From an uncultured Eubacterium sp. (GTDB taxonomy: Bacteria > Bacillota > Clostridia > Lachnospirales > Lachnospiraceae), in contig CANRTU010000020.1 of assembly GCA_947642745.1 (NCBI GenBank), positions 1 through 64,000 on the forward strand: DNA of 64,000 nt, written 5' to 3'. The notes under the pieces were generated by a model. The model saw only the letters and a program-made list of their open reading frames with translations, was not told the DNA's origin and did no database searches. How positions within the stretch are numbered: position 1 is the first letter of the stretch; each line of letters opens with the position of its first letter. The position numbers and the translations under genes were made by a program. Positions 56,073 through 64,000 of the stretch are shown here, in pieces.

Positions 56073-57782
56073 CTATACCAGTCTGCTTTCTGTCATTGCT
56101 AATGAATCATCTAATCTGTATCCATGGACAATATCTTCTTTTTCATATGTCAGACTGCCAAACATCTTTTTCATAATATTAAAATGCGGCCTTTTAATTT
56201 GTGGATCAAATACTCTTATTTTTCTAAGTCTCTTTCCATTTGTGACCGCAATCCGTTCTACCAGAAAACCTGTATTAACATACTCTTCATTTTGTGGAAA
56301 AAATATCCCCTCGCACCGTCCGTCAATAATCTCTTTCACAAACATGCATAAATTTCCAATATATATCATAGATCTCTGATTGTCCGTATATGGAAAAACC
56401 GGTATCGCCAATGCCAGTTTACGTAATAATTGATAATTTCCCTTACAACCATTTCCATAAACCATCGGTGGTCTTAAAATCGCCACCCTGAACTTCTGGT
56501 CTCTCAGATCCCATATCCCCACATCTGCCTGCAGTTTTGATTTTCCATAATGATTTTTGGGAGCCGGTTTTGTATCCTTTGTAATATGGCCACTTTCTCT
56601 TCCATAAACAGACATTGATGAGAAATTGATAAAATACGAAACTCCGGCTTTTTTGGCTTCTAATGCTGTCTGTACCGCCAGATCCCTGTTAACATCATAG
56701 TAAAGACGCATGTTCTTCTTTGTCTCTTTCTGATGCACAATACCTGCTACAAAAATCACAACGTCATACCCTTCAAAAATCTTTTTCTCAGGTACTTTTC
56801 CCACAACGTCTACAGTATCTGTCCTGTATTCTTCAAAACGATTTAAAAACCGTTCAATATTTGTACCAATATAAGATCCCGAACCAGCAATCAGAACACG
56901 GACAGGTATATGGGACGGATGCCCACCATTCCTTAAAGGAAAACCAGACAAACGATATACCTCATTGACACTATAATTCTGATTTGTTATTTGCTTTTGT
57001 CTGCCTGTTCCACCTTCCACAATACCATCGTGACAGAAAACCTTTCCTATTGTTTTAATAAAACACATTGCGTCACTATAGCAGGCTCTCAGGCCTCCGG
57101 CATGGAGAATATCAGTATATACGCCGTCCATTCTGGCTTTTTGAGCAATTTCCAGCTCATCACGCCCATTAATCTGTGCCAGACCTGTCAGTCCCGGAAG
57201 AATATCATTTGCGCCATACCGATCTCTTTCAGCTATCAGATCTTCCTGATTCCATAATGCGGGTCTTGGACCAATCAGACTCATTTTTCCACGAAAAACA
57301 TCCCAGATCTGGGGCAATTCATCCAGACTCGTTTTCCTTAAAATTTTACCTGTTCTTGTCAGATACTGTTCCGGCTCTCTCAGTTGATGTGTTGGAATAT
57401 CCCCAGGCGAATCCTGCTTCATAGAACGATATTTGTGAAGTATAAAAAAATGCTTATTTTTACCAATGCGCTTTTGTCTGAACAAAACAGGACCCGGATC
57501 ATCAATATAAACAGCAAGACCTATGATCAGATAAACCGGTGAAAGTATCAGCAGCCCCCCAAAAGAAACTGCCCGGTCCAGGACATTTTTAATTTTCTTT
57601 TCATAAAAACTAACTGACATTGTATTTATAAAATCATTTTCAAGATACGGATTATCATCATCAATACTCCGGCTCTCTGTACTCCATTTAGCAACAGCTT
57701 CCAAAACAAAATATACAGCTGTTAATCCTGCTCCATAAAAAAGCAACTTTCGAATCATTCTTTTATTATATTTTCCGCCCAT
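56073..57782 (-). CDS. Priming sugar-1-phosphate transferase fused to an NAD-dependent epimerase
   Basis: A 569-residue fusion. Residues about 60-255 are a bacterial sugar transferase (PF02397): one helix (71-92), FRQKRIGKN, HKYRSM, RKTSLDELPQIWDVFRGKMS and LIGPRP, the enzyme that puts the first sugar phosphate on undecaprenyl phosphate. Residues 294-569 are an extended SDR epimerase/dehydratase: VRVLIAGSGSYIGTNIERFL with the GxGxxIG loop, NFSSMSVYG and the YGKSK catalytic Tyr/Lys. A further hydrophobic segment lies at 10-30. First gene of the capsule operon. Such hybrids are known in Firmicutes; the epimerase half may prepare the sugar that is transferred. Confidence 0.9.
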   Translation of the reverse strand: MGGKYNKRMIRKLLFYGAGLTAVYFVLEAVAKWSTESRSIDDDNPYLENDFINTMSVSFYEKKIKNVLDRAVSFGGLLILSPVYLIIGLAVYIDDPGPVLFRQKRIGKNKHFFILHKYRSMKQDSPGDIPTHQLREPEQYLTRTGKILRKTSLDELPQIWDVFRGKMSLIGPRPALWNQEDLIAERDRYGANDILPGLTGLAQINGRDELEIAQKARMDGVYTDILHAGGLRACYSDAMCFIKTIGKVFCHDGIVEGGTGRQKQITNQNYSVNEVYRLSGFPLRNGGHPSHIPVRVLIAGSGSYIGTNIERFLNRFEEYRTDTVDVVGKVPEKKIFEGYDVVIFVAGIVHQKETKKNMRLYYDVNRDLAVQTALEAKKAGVSYFINFSSMSVYGRESGHITKDTKPAPKNHYGKSKLQADVGIWDLRDQKFRVAILRPPMVYGNGCKGNYQLLRKLALAIPVFPYTDNQRSMIYIGNLCMFVKEIIDGRCEGIFFPQNEEYVNTGFLVERIAVTNGKRLRKIRVFDPQIKRPHFNIMKKMFGSLTYEKEDIVHGYRLDDSLAMTESRLV

Positions 57783-58221
57783 TAAATTCTCTCACCTGTC
57801 CCAGCATATATTTTCTTATCATTCCTGAAATCTTTGCCAGAAACCCATTTCCCTTACATACTTTCCAATAAACCGGATTTAGTCACAACGGAGTCAGATA
57901 TGGTACTGCTTTTTTTGCATGGCTCCGCCATCCGTACCGGTAAAGTCTGCTTATATCCGCCGCTTTGCCGCCCCGTTCCATATACCGCTTTCTGATATCC
58001 GGGATTACCGGAAACCAGACCGCCAGTCCACTATTTCATATCGCAGTCCGTCCCTGTGCCCATGCTTCAGGAACTGACATTCATATTTTTATCATACCGG
58101 GTCTGCCCAGCCTTTCTGCGCCTGACATACCCTTTTTCAGACCCGCAGGGTCCCGCTGTTACAAATTGTAACAAAGTTTTTTATGGCTTTGGCGGTGGCT
58201 TTGTATGCCATACATAATCAG
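57783..58221. other. Upstream region of the capsule operon
   Basis: About 440 bp without a credible gene. The perfect palindrome TGTTACAA-A-TTGTAACA (58157-58173) is followed on the + strand by AAGTTTTTT, so it could be a small terminator or an operator. It lies about 60 bp past the XRE regulator stop and 375 bp before the first capsule gene. No strong sigma-A promoter for the capsule operon could be pointed out; one must lie here or further upstream. Confidence 0.5.
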
Positions 58222-58557
58222 TTATGACTGGCTCATAATCTCCGCCACCGACTTCATAATTCTTGTATACACCGCATAACGGTCCGCATCTTTTGATCCG
58301 GACCGGTCCCACATGCCCGCCAGGCTTACTTCCGTAGGCTCAGGAATCCCCCAGAGCAGCTCGTCCGCTTTAACTTCCAGCGCATTACAAATACCCGCAA
58401 AAGTATCCATACTCATAATTCTGGTACCCCGCTCAATATGCCCCATAAATGACATGCTGATTCCGCATTTTTCCGCCAGCGTGCCCTGGGACCAGCCCTT
58501 TACCTTCCGTACCTGGCGGATTCTCTGTCCGATCCGGCTGTAATCCAGCTCCTTCAT
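58222..58557 (-). CDS. XRE-family transcriptional regulator
   Basis: A 111-residue helix-turn-helix protein. The HTH spans about residues 8-65: IGQRIRQVRKVKGWSQGTLA, EKCGISMSFMGHIERGTRIM. The C-terminal 45 residues are acidic and unrecognised (MWDRSGSKDADRYAVYTRIM). The ATG at 58557 has AGGGTGCAGG in front; the longer frame runs into a repeat element and is rejected. It reads toward the capsule operon and could share or control its transcription. Confidence 0.88.
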   Translation of the reverse strand: MKELDYSRIGQRIRQVRKVKGWSQGTLAEKCGISMSFMGHIERGTRIMSMDTFAGICNALEVKADELLWGIPEPTEVSLAGMWDRSGSKDADRYAVYTRIMKSVAEIMSQS

Positions 58558-58589
58558 AACCTGCACCCTCTTTTTATCCGAGTGATTCC

Positions 58590-58665
58590 AGAGCGTATCT
58601 GAAAAACCATTTCCATGGTCCGCACCTCCACTTTGCGCCCCAGAGGGCATGATACGAGGGATGCA
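58590..58665. mobile_element. Partial MITE-like element A
   Basis: AGAGCGTATCTGAAAAACCATTTCC, then ATGGTCCGCACCTCCACTTTGCG and AGAGGGCATGATACGAGGG, match the inverted orientation of element A (compare 19594 and 20728). The second end is missing. It lies directly upstream of the XRE gene. Confidence 0.6.
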
Positions 58666-58703
58666 GCCACCATTAAGTCAGCATGGCAGGAACCGCTCTG
58701 CAC

Positions 58704-59000
58704 AACATTTTACCTGAAAATGTTGTGTGCCGGACCCAGCCAGCCGGAATCCGCAGCTGCGGATTCATCCATTTTACAGGGTGCCCTTTCCCGTAAGTTA
58801 ATACAGACGGGTGAAAGACAACTGTTTCATGTCTTTCACCCGTCTTTTCTGTAATTGATTATGCTTCCAGTAATAATCCATAAAAATCACTCTGCTTCTA
58901 TATGAAAATCCAGGAAAAATATCCAATTTTGAACTTAGAGTTGCAAAATAGAAATAAATAGTTTAAAATACTTATTGTTAACATTTTCAGGTAAAATGTT
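58704..59000. repeat. Pair of 21-bp hyphenated palindromes
   Basis: AACATTTTACCTGAAAATGTT at 58704-58724 and its exact reverse complement at 58980-59000. Each is itself a palindrome with 8-bp arms and a 5-base centre. They lie within the 870-bp gap between the XRE and ABC-2 genes, which otherwise holds a partial element A and a hairpin (58805-58845) but no gene. Confidence 0.7.
58805..58845 (+). terminator. Strong hairpin, probable terminator
   Basis: Perfect 16-bp arms (58805-58820, 58830-58845) with a 9-base loop, followed on the + strand by TTTCTG. No + strand gene ends here, so it may be a remnant or act on a small transcript. Confidence 0.5.
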
Positions 59001-59318
59001 AATCTTTAGAATAAAACAACGGAACATATTAACATTTCATTCAAAAAGTTGTCTCATTGAACAATTCAGTTTCTAAAAATTCCTTTCGATTCAATATCAT
59101 GAAATTCATTTTAATTTTCCTCTTATCTCCCACATAAAGTAACGTCCTGCCAGCCTGCGTAATACGGCAAAGCGCCTGACATGGAACAGAAACCGTAACC
59201 ACTTATCCACTCTTTTTGCATGTTATCCTCTGCGGGATTTACAATCCGTCCGCAATCAGGTAATATATGGAGCGGAAAGAATTAAAAAATCAAAAAAAGA
59301 AACCGGAAACGAAATCCC

Positions 59319-59410
59319 ACCGGAATATTCCGGTACACAGCAACGTAGTTATAACCACGTCAGACTCTGCTCCCGCATTTTTGCGGCACAGCAATTAAAA
59401 TCAGTCTGAC
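59319..59410 (+). promoter_or_regulatory. Structured leader of the ABC-2/LytTR operon
   Basis: Three nested structures directly upstream of the first gene: the perfect palindrome ACCGGAATATTCCGGT (59319-59334), an 8-bp inverted repeat GTCAGACT/AGTCTGAC (59359-59366, 59403-59410), and inside it a CCGCA-TTTT-TGCGG hairpin (59373-59386). They could be LytTR-regulator sites or RNA structure. No canonical LytTR direct repeats were recognised. Confidence 0.4.
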
Positions 59411-59428
59411 AGAAAGTGAGGCAGTATT

Positions 59429-60343
59429 TTGGAAAAAGTGATTGAAGTTTCACATCTCAGGAAATCTTATAAAGATGTGCAGGCGGTCAAAGACGTGAGT
59501 TTTTTTGTGGAACAGGGAGGACTGTTTGCTTTTCTCGGGCCAAACGGTGCGGGAAAGTCCACAACCATCAATACAATCTGTACTTTTTTACAGCCGGACG
59601 GCGGAACCGTTACAGTAAACGGACATCTGCTGGGAAAAGAAGATGATAAAATACGAAGGGATATCGGCACCGTATTCCAGGAAAATTTACTGGACGATCT
59701 GCTTACTGTCCGGGAAAATTTAATGCTGCGGGGCAGACTGTATGGTTTAAAAGGAAAAAAACTGGCGGACGCACTGGACAAAGCGGCGGCGTGGAGTGAA
59801 GCAGACAGCTTTTTAGACCGTCCGTACCAGAAGCTGTCGGGAGGCCAGAAACGGCGGTGCGATATCGCAAGGGCTTTGTTACATACGCCCAGAATTTTAT
59901 TTCTGGATGAACCAACGACAGGGCTTGACCCGCAGACACGGCAGAGCATCTGGAACACTGTCAGGCGGCTGCAGGCACAGGAAGGAATGACAGTATTTCT
60001 TACGACGCACTATATGGAAGAGGCGGAAAATGCGGATTATGTGGTGATCATCGACGACGGGCTGATCGTGGCAAAGGGAACGCCATTCACACTGAAAGAA
60101 GCATACACCAGCGACCGGTTAAAAATAAAATGCGTCAGTCAGGAACAGGCGGTACAGGTTCTGCGAAATAAAAACATCCCGTTCCGGGAAATTACGGATT
60201 ATATAGAAATTACAGGAAAGACAACAAAGGAATTTATACCGTTATTACAGGAAATACAGGATTATATTTCAGATTACACGGTAGAAAAAGGTTCCATGAA
60301 TGATGTGTTTTTGAACATCACAGGAAAGGAGATACGGGAATGA
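59429..60343 (+). CDS. ABC-2 exporter ATP-binding protein (DrrA-like)
   Basis: A 304-residue ATPase of the drug/lipid exporter type. Walker A GPNGAGKST, Q-loop TVFQENLLD, signature LSGGQKRRCDIARAL, Walker B ILFLDEPTTGLDP and TTHYMEEAE. A C-terminal extension (about 225-304) is typical of DrrA/NatA-like subunits. The start is a TTG with GAGG eight bases upstream; no ATG suits the conserved N-terminus. Its stop overlaps the permease start by 4 bp. Confidence 0.93.
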   Translation: MEKVIEVSHLRKSYKDVQAVKDVSFFVEQGGLFAFLGPNGAGKSTTINTICTFLQPDGGTVTVNGHLLGKEDDKIRRDIGTVFQENLLDDLLTVRENLMLRGRLYGLKGKKLADALDKAAAWSEADSFLDRPYQKLSGGQKRRCDIARALLHTPRILFLDEPTTGLDPQTRQSIWNTVRRLQAQEGMTVFLTTHYMEEAENADYVVIIDDGLIVAKGTPFTLKEAYTSDRLKIKCVSQEQAVQVLRNKNIPFREITDYIEITGKTTKEFIPLLQEIQDYISDYTVEKGSMNDVFLNITGKEIRE

Positions 60344-61209
60344 CAGCATTTGCCATCAGAAATTTAAAACTTTATTTCCGGGACAGGGGCGCAGTATTTT
60401 TTTCACTCCTTGCCGTAATCATAACATTTGGGTTATATGTGCTGTTTCTTGGCGACGTATATACGCAGAATCTGGCGGAACAGGGCATACCGGCTGCGGA
60501 AGCAAAAGAAATTATGGATCACTGGGTTATGGCTGGAATTATTGCGGAAGCAGGCGTCACCATATCCCACGGGGTGCTGGAAGTCATTATAGCGGACAAA
60601 GCACGCCGGATCACAAAGGATTTTTATGTATCTCCGGTAAAACACAGCGCACTGACAGGCGGATATCTGATCTGCGCCTTTGTAGTAAGTGTTCTTATGA
60701 TATCGCTGACCTTTGTACTGACGCAGGCATATATCCTGCTAAGCGGCGGCGCCGCCACTTCCCCGGCAAAACTGCCAGCGGTTTTTGGCGTGATTTTTCT
60801 GGTCAGTTTTGCGTCCGCCGGTATGATGTCTTTCTTTGTGTCCATATTTAAAAGCCAGCAGGCGTACGCTTCTGCGTCCAGTATCGTGGGTACCCTGATT
60901 GGTTTTGTAATGGGCATTTATCTGCCAGTCGGCATGTATCCTTCCGTTGTGCAATGGATCATCCGTTGTTTTCCCATTTCCCACGGTGCGGTACTGCTGC
61001 GCCAGATCATGATGGATGATGTTATGGAAGAAGCCTTTGCGGGAATGCCGGCTCCGGTTCTGGACAAGGTTTGTGAAAGTTTTGGTGTGACGTATTATTT
61101 TGGGGATTTTAAAGTAACACCCCTTACCAGCATATGTATTTTACTTGTTACAGGCATAGTGTTTATGGCGCTTGCGTGCATGAATTTAGGAAAAAAACAA
61201 AAGATATAA
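60340..61209 (+). CDS. ABC-2 type permease
   Basis: A 289-residue membrane subunit with six helices (about 22-44, 60-80, 105-130, 145-170, 180-200, 260-285), ABC-2 family. The region GTLIGFVMGIYLPVGMYPSV followed by FPISHGAVLLRQIMMDD is the family signature. It pairs with the DrrA-like ATPase. The exporter is followed by LytTR and DUF3021 genes, so it is probably controlled by them. The substrate is unknown. Confidence 0.92.
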   Translation: MTAFAIRNLKLYFRDRGAVFFSLLAVIITFGLYVLFLGDVYTQNLAEQGIPAAEAKEIMDHWVMAGIIAEAGVTISHGVLEVIIADKARRITKDFYVSPVKHSALTGGYLICAFVVSVLMISLTFVLTQAYILLSGGAATSPAKLPAVFGVIFLVSFASAGMMSFFVSIFKSQQAYASASSIVGTLIGFVMGIYLPVGMYPSVVQWIIRCFPISHGAVLLRQIMMDDVMEEAFAGMPAPVLDKVCESFGVTYYFGDFKVTPLTSICILLVTGIVFMALACMNLGKKQKI

Positions 61210-61259
61210 ACGTTCTGCGGAAGTTACCAGAAGCAGGCATTATTTTGGAGGAAAGATTA

Positions 61260-61706
61260 TTGAAAGTAACAATAAAGAATGTTTTATCAAAACAGAACGA
61301 ACAGGTCGTAATAGAATGTGTGGAAATGACGCCTGAATTCGAAGATATTAAAAACTACTGTCAGACAAAAGGAGCTTTTCTCACCGGATATGCCAACGGC
61401 TCTTCCCAACGGCAGGTCTGTATCAAAGACATTCTGTATGTGGAAGCTGTGGATGAGAAGATATTTGCCTACACAAAAGAACAGCTCTTTGAGATCAGAC
61501 GGCGTCTTTATGAATTAGAAGCAGAACTGGCGCCATATAAATTTATACGATGCTCGAAATCTTTCCTGATATGCCTGCTAAAGGTAGAATCCATCCGTCC
61601 GGCCCTGAACGGGCGTTACCTTGCCTGTATGGAGAACGGTGAAGAAGTAATTATATCACGCAAATACGCAAAGCATGTCAGACAGATCATTATGGAGGAA
61701 TTGTGA
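61260..61706 (+). CDS. LytTR-family DNA-binding regulator
   Basis: A 148-residue regulator whose C-terminal part is a LytTR domain: DILYVEAVDEKIFAYTKEQL, RRRLYELEAELAPYKFIRCS, KSFLICLLKVESIRPALNGR. It has no receiver domain, so it belongs to the small LytTR regulators paired with membrane proteins. The start is the TTG at 61260 with GGAGGAAAGATTA before it; the earlier frame overlaps the permease. Its stop overlaps the next ATG by one base. Confidence 0.9.
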   Translation: MKVTIKNVLSKQNEQVVIECVEMTPEFEDIKNYCQTKGAFLTGYANGSSQRQVCIKDILYVEAVDEKIFAYTKEQLFEIRRRLYELEAELAPYKFIRCSKSFLICLLKVESIRPALNGRYLACMENGEEVIISRKYAKHVRQIIMEEL

Positions 61707-62140
61707 TGGATATAAGAAGTATTCTAAAAAAATGTATGCTGGATTTTCTTATCATACAGGCGGGAATCACCCTGACAATAGGCATAATTATCTGTATCCA
61801 TCCCCCATCCTACAGGGTAACTTATGAAATGTTCTTTATGCCTTTTGTATATGCTTTTTTCTGCGTAATTCCCTCATTGATTCTTTATCCGGTAAAAGAA
61901 CCGGGGGTCAGACAAATGCTGGTGCGAAAAGTAATTCATTTTGTTCTGGTGGAACTGATTGTCATAGTTATATCCGCAAAAACAGGCATTCTGGACGATA
62001 CTTTTATGTGTGTGGCAATCCCCCTGTCAGCCACTGCGATTTATCTTATTGTAAATGTGCTGACTTATTTTTTTTATAAGACAGAAGCAGACACGATGAC
62101 AAAGAAAATACAGCATATCCGGGAGAAGGAAAAATCGTAA
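61706..62140 (+). CDS. DUF3021-family membrane protein
   Basis: A 144-residue protein with four predicted helices (about 10-30, 43-60, 75-95, 105-125) and a charged C-terminus. DUF3021 proteins accompany LytTR regulators and are believed to hold them inactive at the membrane. Here the order ATPase, permease, LytTR, DUF3021 matches that idea: an exporter with its own regulator/anti-regulator pair. GGAGGAATTGTG precedes the ATG. Confidence 0.85.
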   Translation: MDIRSILKKCMLDFLIIQAGITLTIGIIICIHPPSYRVTYEMFFMPFVYAFFCVIPSLILYPVKEPGVRQMLVRKVIHFVLVELIVIVISAKTGILDDTFMCVAIPLSATAIYLIVNVLTYFFYKTEADTMTKKIQHIREKEKS

Positions 62141-62283
62141 CAGTCAGAGAAAAGGAAATCGCACAGAAATACGTATATGTGCAAAACGGCGTTTCCTACT
62201 GGTTAATTTTTCGTCTGAAATTAATTTCTGCTCCATTGTTTTTCAGATCCGGATTTTCTATAATATTATCAGGAGGTAAACAG

Positions 62284-62421
62284 ATGAAAGAACTTAATCC
62301 CGGTCCTGTCATAATCAGAAAACGCCGCCAGCTTGGCATTACCCAGGACGAACTGGCGTTTCGCATGGGCGTGTCAAAAGCCGCTGTATCAAAGTGGGAA
62401 ACGGGGGTTTCACTTAGATAA
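62284..62421 (+). pseudogene. XRE helix-turn-helix gene, truncated
   Basis: A strong ribosome binding site (AGGAGG) and ATG start the HTH MKELNPGPVIIRKRRQLGIT, QDELAFRMGVSKAAVSKWET. The conserved text ends at KWETG; five codons later comes a stop. The sequence beyond about 62410 is of a different kind (mobile-element end), so the rest of the gene was displaced by an insertion. Confidence 0.75.
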
Positions 62422-62970
62422 AGATACCACATCAATCCCACGCTGACTTTTGCTCAACCGATACAGCCGGAGGGCTGGATAACAAGAAAAGGCGGTATGC
62501 GCCCCGTGGAGGGGTAGCGTACCGCCTTTTCTTGTGGGGGTTTCCAAAGGGGGCAACGCCCCCATTTGGCACACGACTTTGCTTGCAAAGTGTAGTGTGT
62601 TATACGCTCTGTCGGCGTTGCCGTGAAAATACCGTTGCCGCTGGGGATGGCAAGGGCATTTGAAACGGCAGGAAAACAGGGCTGTGCTTGTGTAGCGTGG
62701 AGCCGCAAGCGCAGGTCTGGTTTCAACAGCAGACAGGGCGTATATGAAAGCCCCCTTCCCTCGTCCTACGCTCCGACTTGTGGATAAAGTGTCCCGAAGT
62801 TGTAGCCACACTCCTGGAAAAGTAGCAGGACAGCGGGCAACCGTCAAGGCTGAAATGAACGAGTTTACACTCGGCCTTGACCGCCGCCCGCCGCCCCACT
62901 GAATGGGTGAACAAGGCGGCCAATCTTTCAAAGTGCTTGGCCGCTCTCTTTCTGATTTTGGAGCGTTTTA
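62410..62970. other. End region of an integrated mobile element
   Basis: About 560 bp with no intact gene. It has two strong hairpins: 15-bp arms at 62483-62497/62520-62534 (with an inner CCCC/GGGG pair) and GGGGGC-AAC-GCCCCC at 62549-62563 extended by CCAAA/TTTGG. A short + strand frame ending RATVKAEMNEFTLGLDRRP looks like a remnant of a conjugative-element gene. The same kind of sequence is widespread at the ends of Firmicutes integrative elements, to my recollection. Left border near 62410; the right border is outside the window. Confidence 0.5.
62483..62534. terminator. Strong bidirectional hairpin
   Basis: Perfect 15-bp arms CAAGAAAAGGCGGTA / TACCGCCTTTTCTTG with an inner GCCCC/GGGGT pairing. 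T-rich 3' arms in both directions suit a bidirectional terminator at the element border. Confidence 0.55.
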
Positions 62971-62981
62971 TTTTAAAAATA

Positions 62982-63935
62982 TTAATAGAATGGCGTTTTT
63001 AACATCTCTGAATAATATAGGGGTTTATTCAATTCATATTTTTGCATTACATCACGTACTACATCCTCAAACCATTTTGGCGCATAAGGAGAAATATATA
63101 CTGCTGAAATTAGCTTCTCAAGATCGACGGCTTTTTCTATACCGCTATGTGCTTGATGACTTGTGATAATAGCACGTACTTCTCTTTCGTGTTCAAATGC
63201 TTTTCGTTTATACCAGAACGAACCATTTACGGAAGAAAATCTTTTGGAAAAATCAATATATTTGACTTTCCCAATTTTTATTGCGGGGTCTTTGTCAAGA
63301 GCCTCATACAACTGTTGGTATGTAGTTTGAATTGCAAGTGCATTGTTCACATTTGTTGAGTACAATTTCCACATTGCTTCCGATTCCGATTCGTTACAGT
63401 GCCAACAACTTATAAACGTATGTTTTCTTTGTATATTTCCACTGGCGTTCAACTCGGACAACAAACGTGTTGTATTTTCCTCAATGTATTCATCTGTTAA
63501 ATCTTCTGGTTTCATGCCGGGCGCAGTTTGAATTGCTTCTCTAAAAAAATCAAGATAAAATGCGTCCCATTTTTCTTTCCGCTCCAATGTGCCTTTTGCA
63601 CCCTCAAATATATCTTCAAATGATTCCGCAGATGCAAAATATAGTGTCTTTTTACCAATCATCGAAAGAAACTTGCTTAAATCCATGTAACGCCAAAGTT
63701 TAGATTCTGGCGAAACTTTTTCGTATTCTGGTTCCATCCAATGATAACGAACTACGGTTTCTGATAGCAAATATGCGCAATCATCACAAAGGACAACAGG
63801 ATTTCTTTCTGCGTCATATCCCAAATGCGCACACATACCATTTTGAAATCTTCTTCCACAATTAGTACAAGCATCGCGATGCTCGTTGTAAAACACATCC
63901 AATTCGCGGGTGTGCCTATGTGTCATTTCCTGCAT
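62982..63935 (-). CDS. DUF2971 protein with N-terminal zinc ribbon
   Basis: A 317-residue cytoplasmic protein. Residues about 20-55 carry two CxxC pairs (CTNCGRRF and LCDDCAYL), a probable zinc ribbon. From about 80 the DUF2971 domain follows: LWRYMDLSKFLSMIGKKTLY, FASAESFEDIFEGAKG, HTFISCWHCNESESEAMWKL, YSTNVNNALAIQTTY and HEREVRAIIT. DUF2971 is an uncharacterised family frequent on mobile elements and near defence genes. The ATG at 63935 follows GGGGGTAAGTG; a GTG one codon upstream or an ATG 3 codons later are possible. It lies on the element that broke the XRE gene. Confidence 0.85.
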   Translation of the reverse strand: MQEMTHRHTRELDVFYNEHRDACTNCGRRFQNGMCAHLGYDAERNPVVLCDDCAYLLSETVVRYHWMEPEYEKVSPESKLWRYMDLSKFLSMIGKKTLYFASAESFEDIFEGAKGTLERKEKWDAFYLDFFREAIQTAPGMKPEDLTDEYIEENTTRLLSELNASGNIQRKHTFISCWHCNESESEAMWKLYSTNVNNALAIQTTYQQLYEALDKDPAIKIGKVKYIDFSKRFSSVNGSFWYKRKAFEHEREVRAIITSHQAHSGIEKAVDLEKLISAVYISPYAPKWFEDVVRDVMQKYELNKPLYYSEMLKTPFY

Positions 63936-64000
63936 CACTTACCCCCACTCTCTCATGTTCTATTTTTTAAAATTGATTAAGTGTTTTGCAAATAGTATTC

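Noticed and set aside
62410-62931. 173-codon minus-strand ORF at the mobile-element border
   Set aside because: Composition is that of translated non-coding GC-rich hairpins, no ribosome binding site, no recognisable domain; such ORFs are often annotated by chance in this kind of element end.

Overview
The window is low/mid-GC Firmicutes chromosome, most likely from a gut Lachnospiraceae (class Clostridia). This is inferred from strong AAAGGAGG-type ribosome binding sites, a TnpV remnant, YolD/UvrX, BceRS-BceAB, LytTR-DUF3021, EpsG/DUF6056/TupA-like capsule genes and dense families of small non-autonomous repeats. No rRNA, tRNA or CRISPR was found. The species cannot be named from sequence alone.

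Layout. 1-650: a decayed TnpV transposon gene and a repeated hairpin. 650-4550: a TetR-controlled FtsX-type ABC exporter operon with a clear promoter and operator. 4726-7725: a large gene joining a TetM/EF-G-like ribosomal GTPase to a Rae1/YacP-like NYN endonuclease. 7840-12590: a beta-glucoside operon (licT-bglP-bglA type) with its promoter, RNA antiterminator and terminator all readable. 12750-16141: a PF09818-type ATPase, a small unknown protein and a membrane-anchored glycosyltransferase. 16398-21608: a scrambled accessory region with inverted-repeat elements, a duplicated permease 3' end, an ISAs1-like transposase relic, a secreted DUF6973-like protein, a small membrane protein whose stop codon lies in a repeat element, and a broken parA. 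21156-26784: a two-component system plus a MacB/FtsX-type ABC transporter with an 81-bp tandem repeat in front of the permease.

27228-30988 holds a coiled-coil protein built of DNA-level heptad repeats and several broken secreted-protein genes. 31106-33558 is an SOS-type cassette (unknown gene, Y-family polymerase, YolD) behind a promoter with a LexA-like box. 33656-36397 holds a zinc carboxypeptidase with cell-wall binding domains, a GNAT acetyltransferase and a ZIP metal transporter. 36840-41318 is a complete BceRS-BceAB-type antimicrobial-peptide sensing/resistance module with a matching operator. 41536-42045 is a Uma2-family protein.

42178-57782 is one long minus-strand capsule/exopolysaccharide operon: priming transferase-epimerase fusion, four glycosyltransferases, an alpha-1,2-fucosyltransferase-like GT11, flippase, EpsG polymerase, FkbM and DUF268 proteins, DUF6056, a TupA-like ATP-grasp and a DUF362 protein. 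58222-62140 holds an XRE regulator and an ABC-2 exporter operon with its own LytTR/DUF3021 regulators. From about 62410 the sequence changes to the end of a mobile element that interrupts an XRE gene and carries a DUF2971 protein.

The most notable observations are the GTPase-NYN nuclease fusion, the family of AGAGCGTGTTTGAAAAAT-ended elements that sit on stop codons, the readable RNA and DNA switches, and the cluster of freshly inactivated secreted-protein genes.
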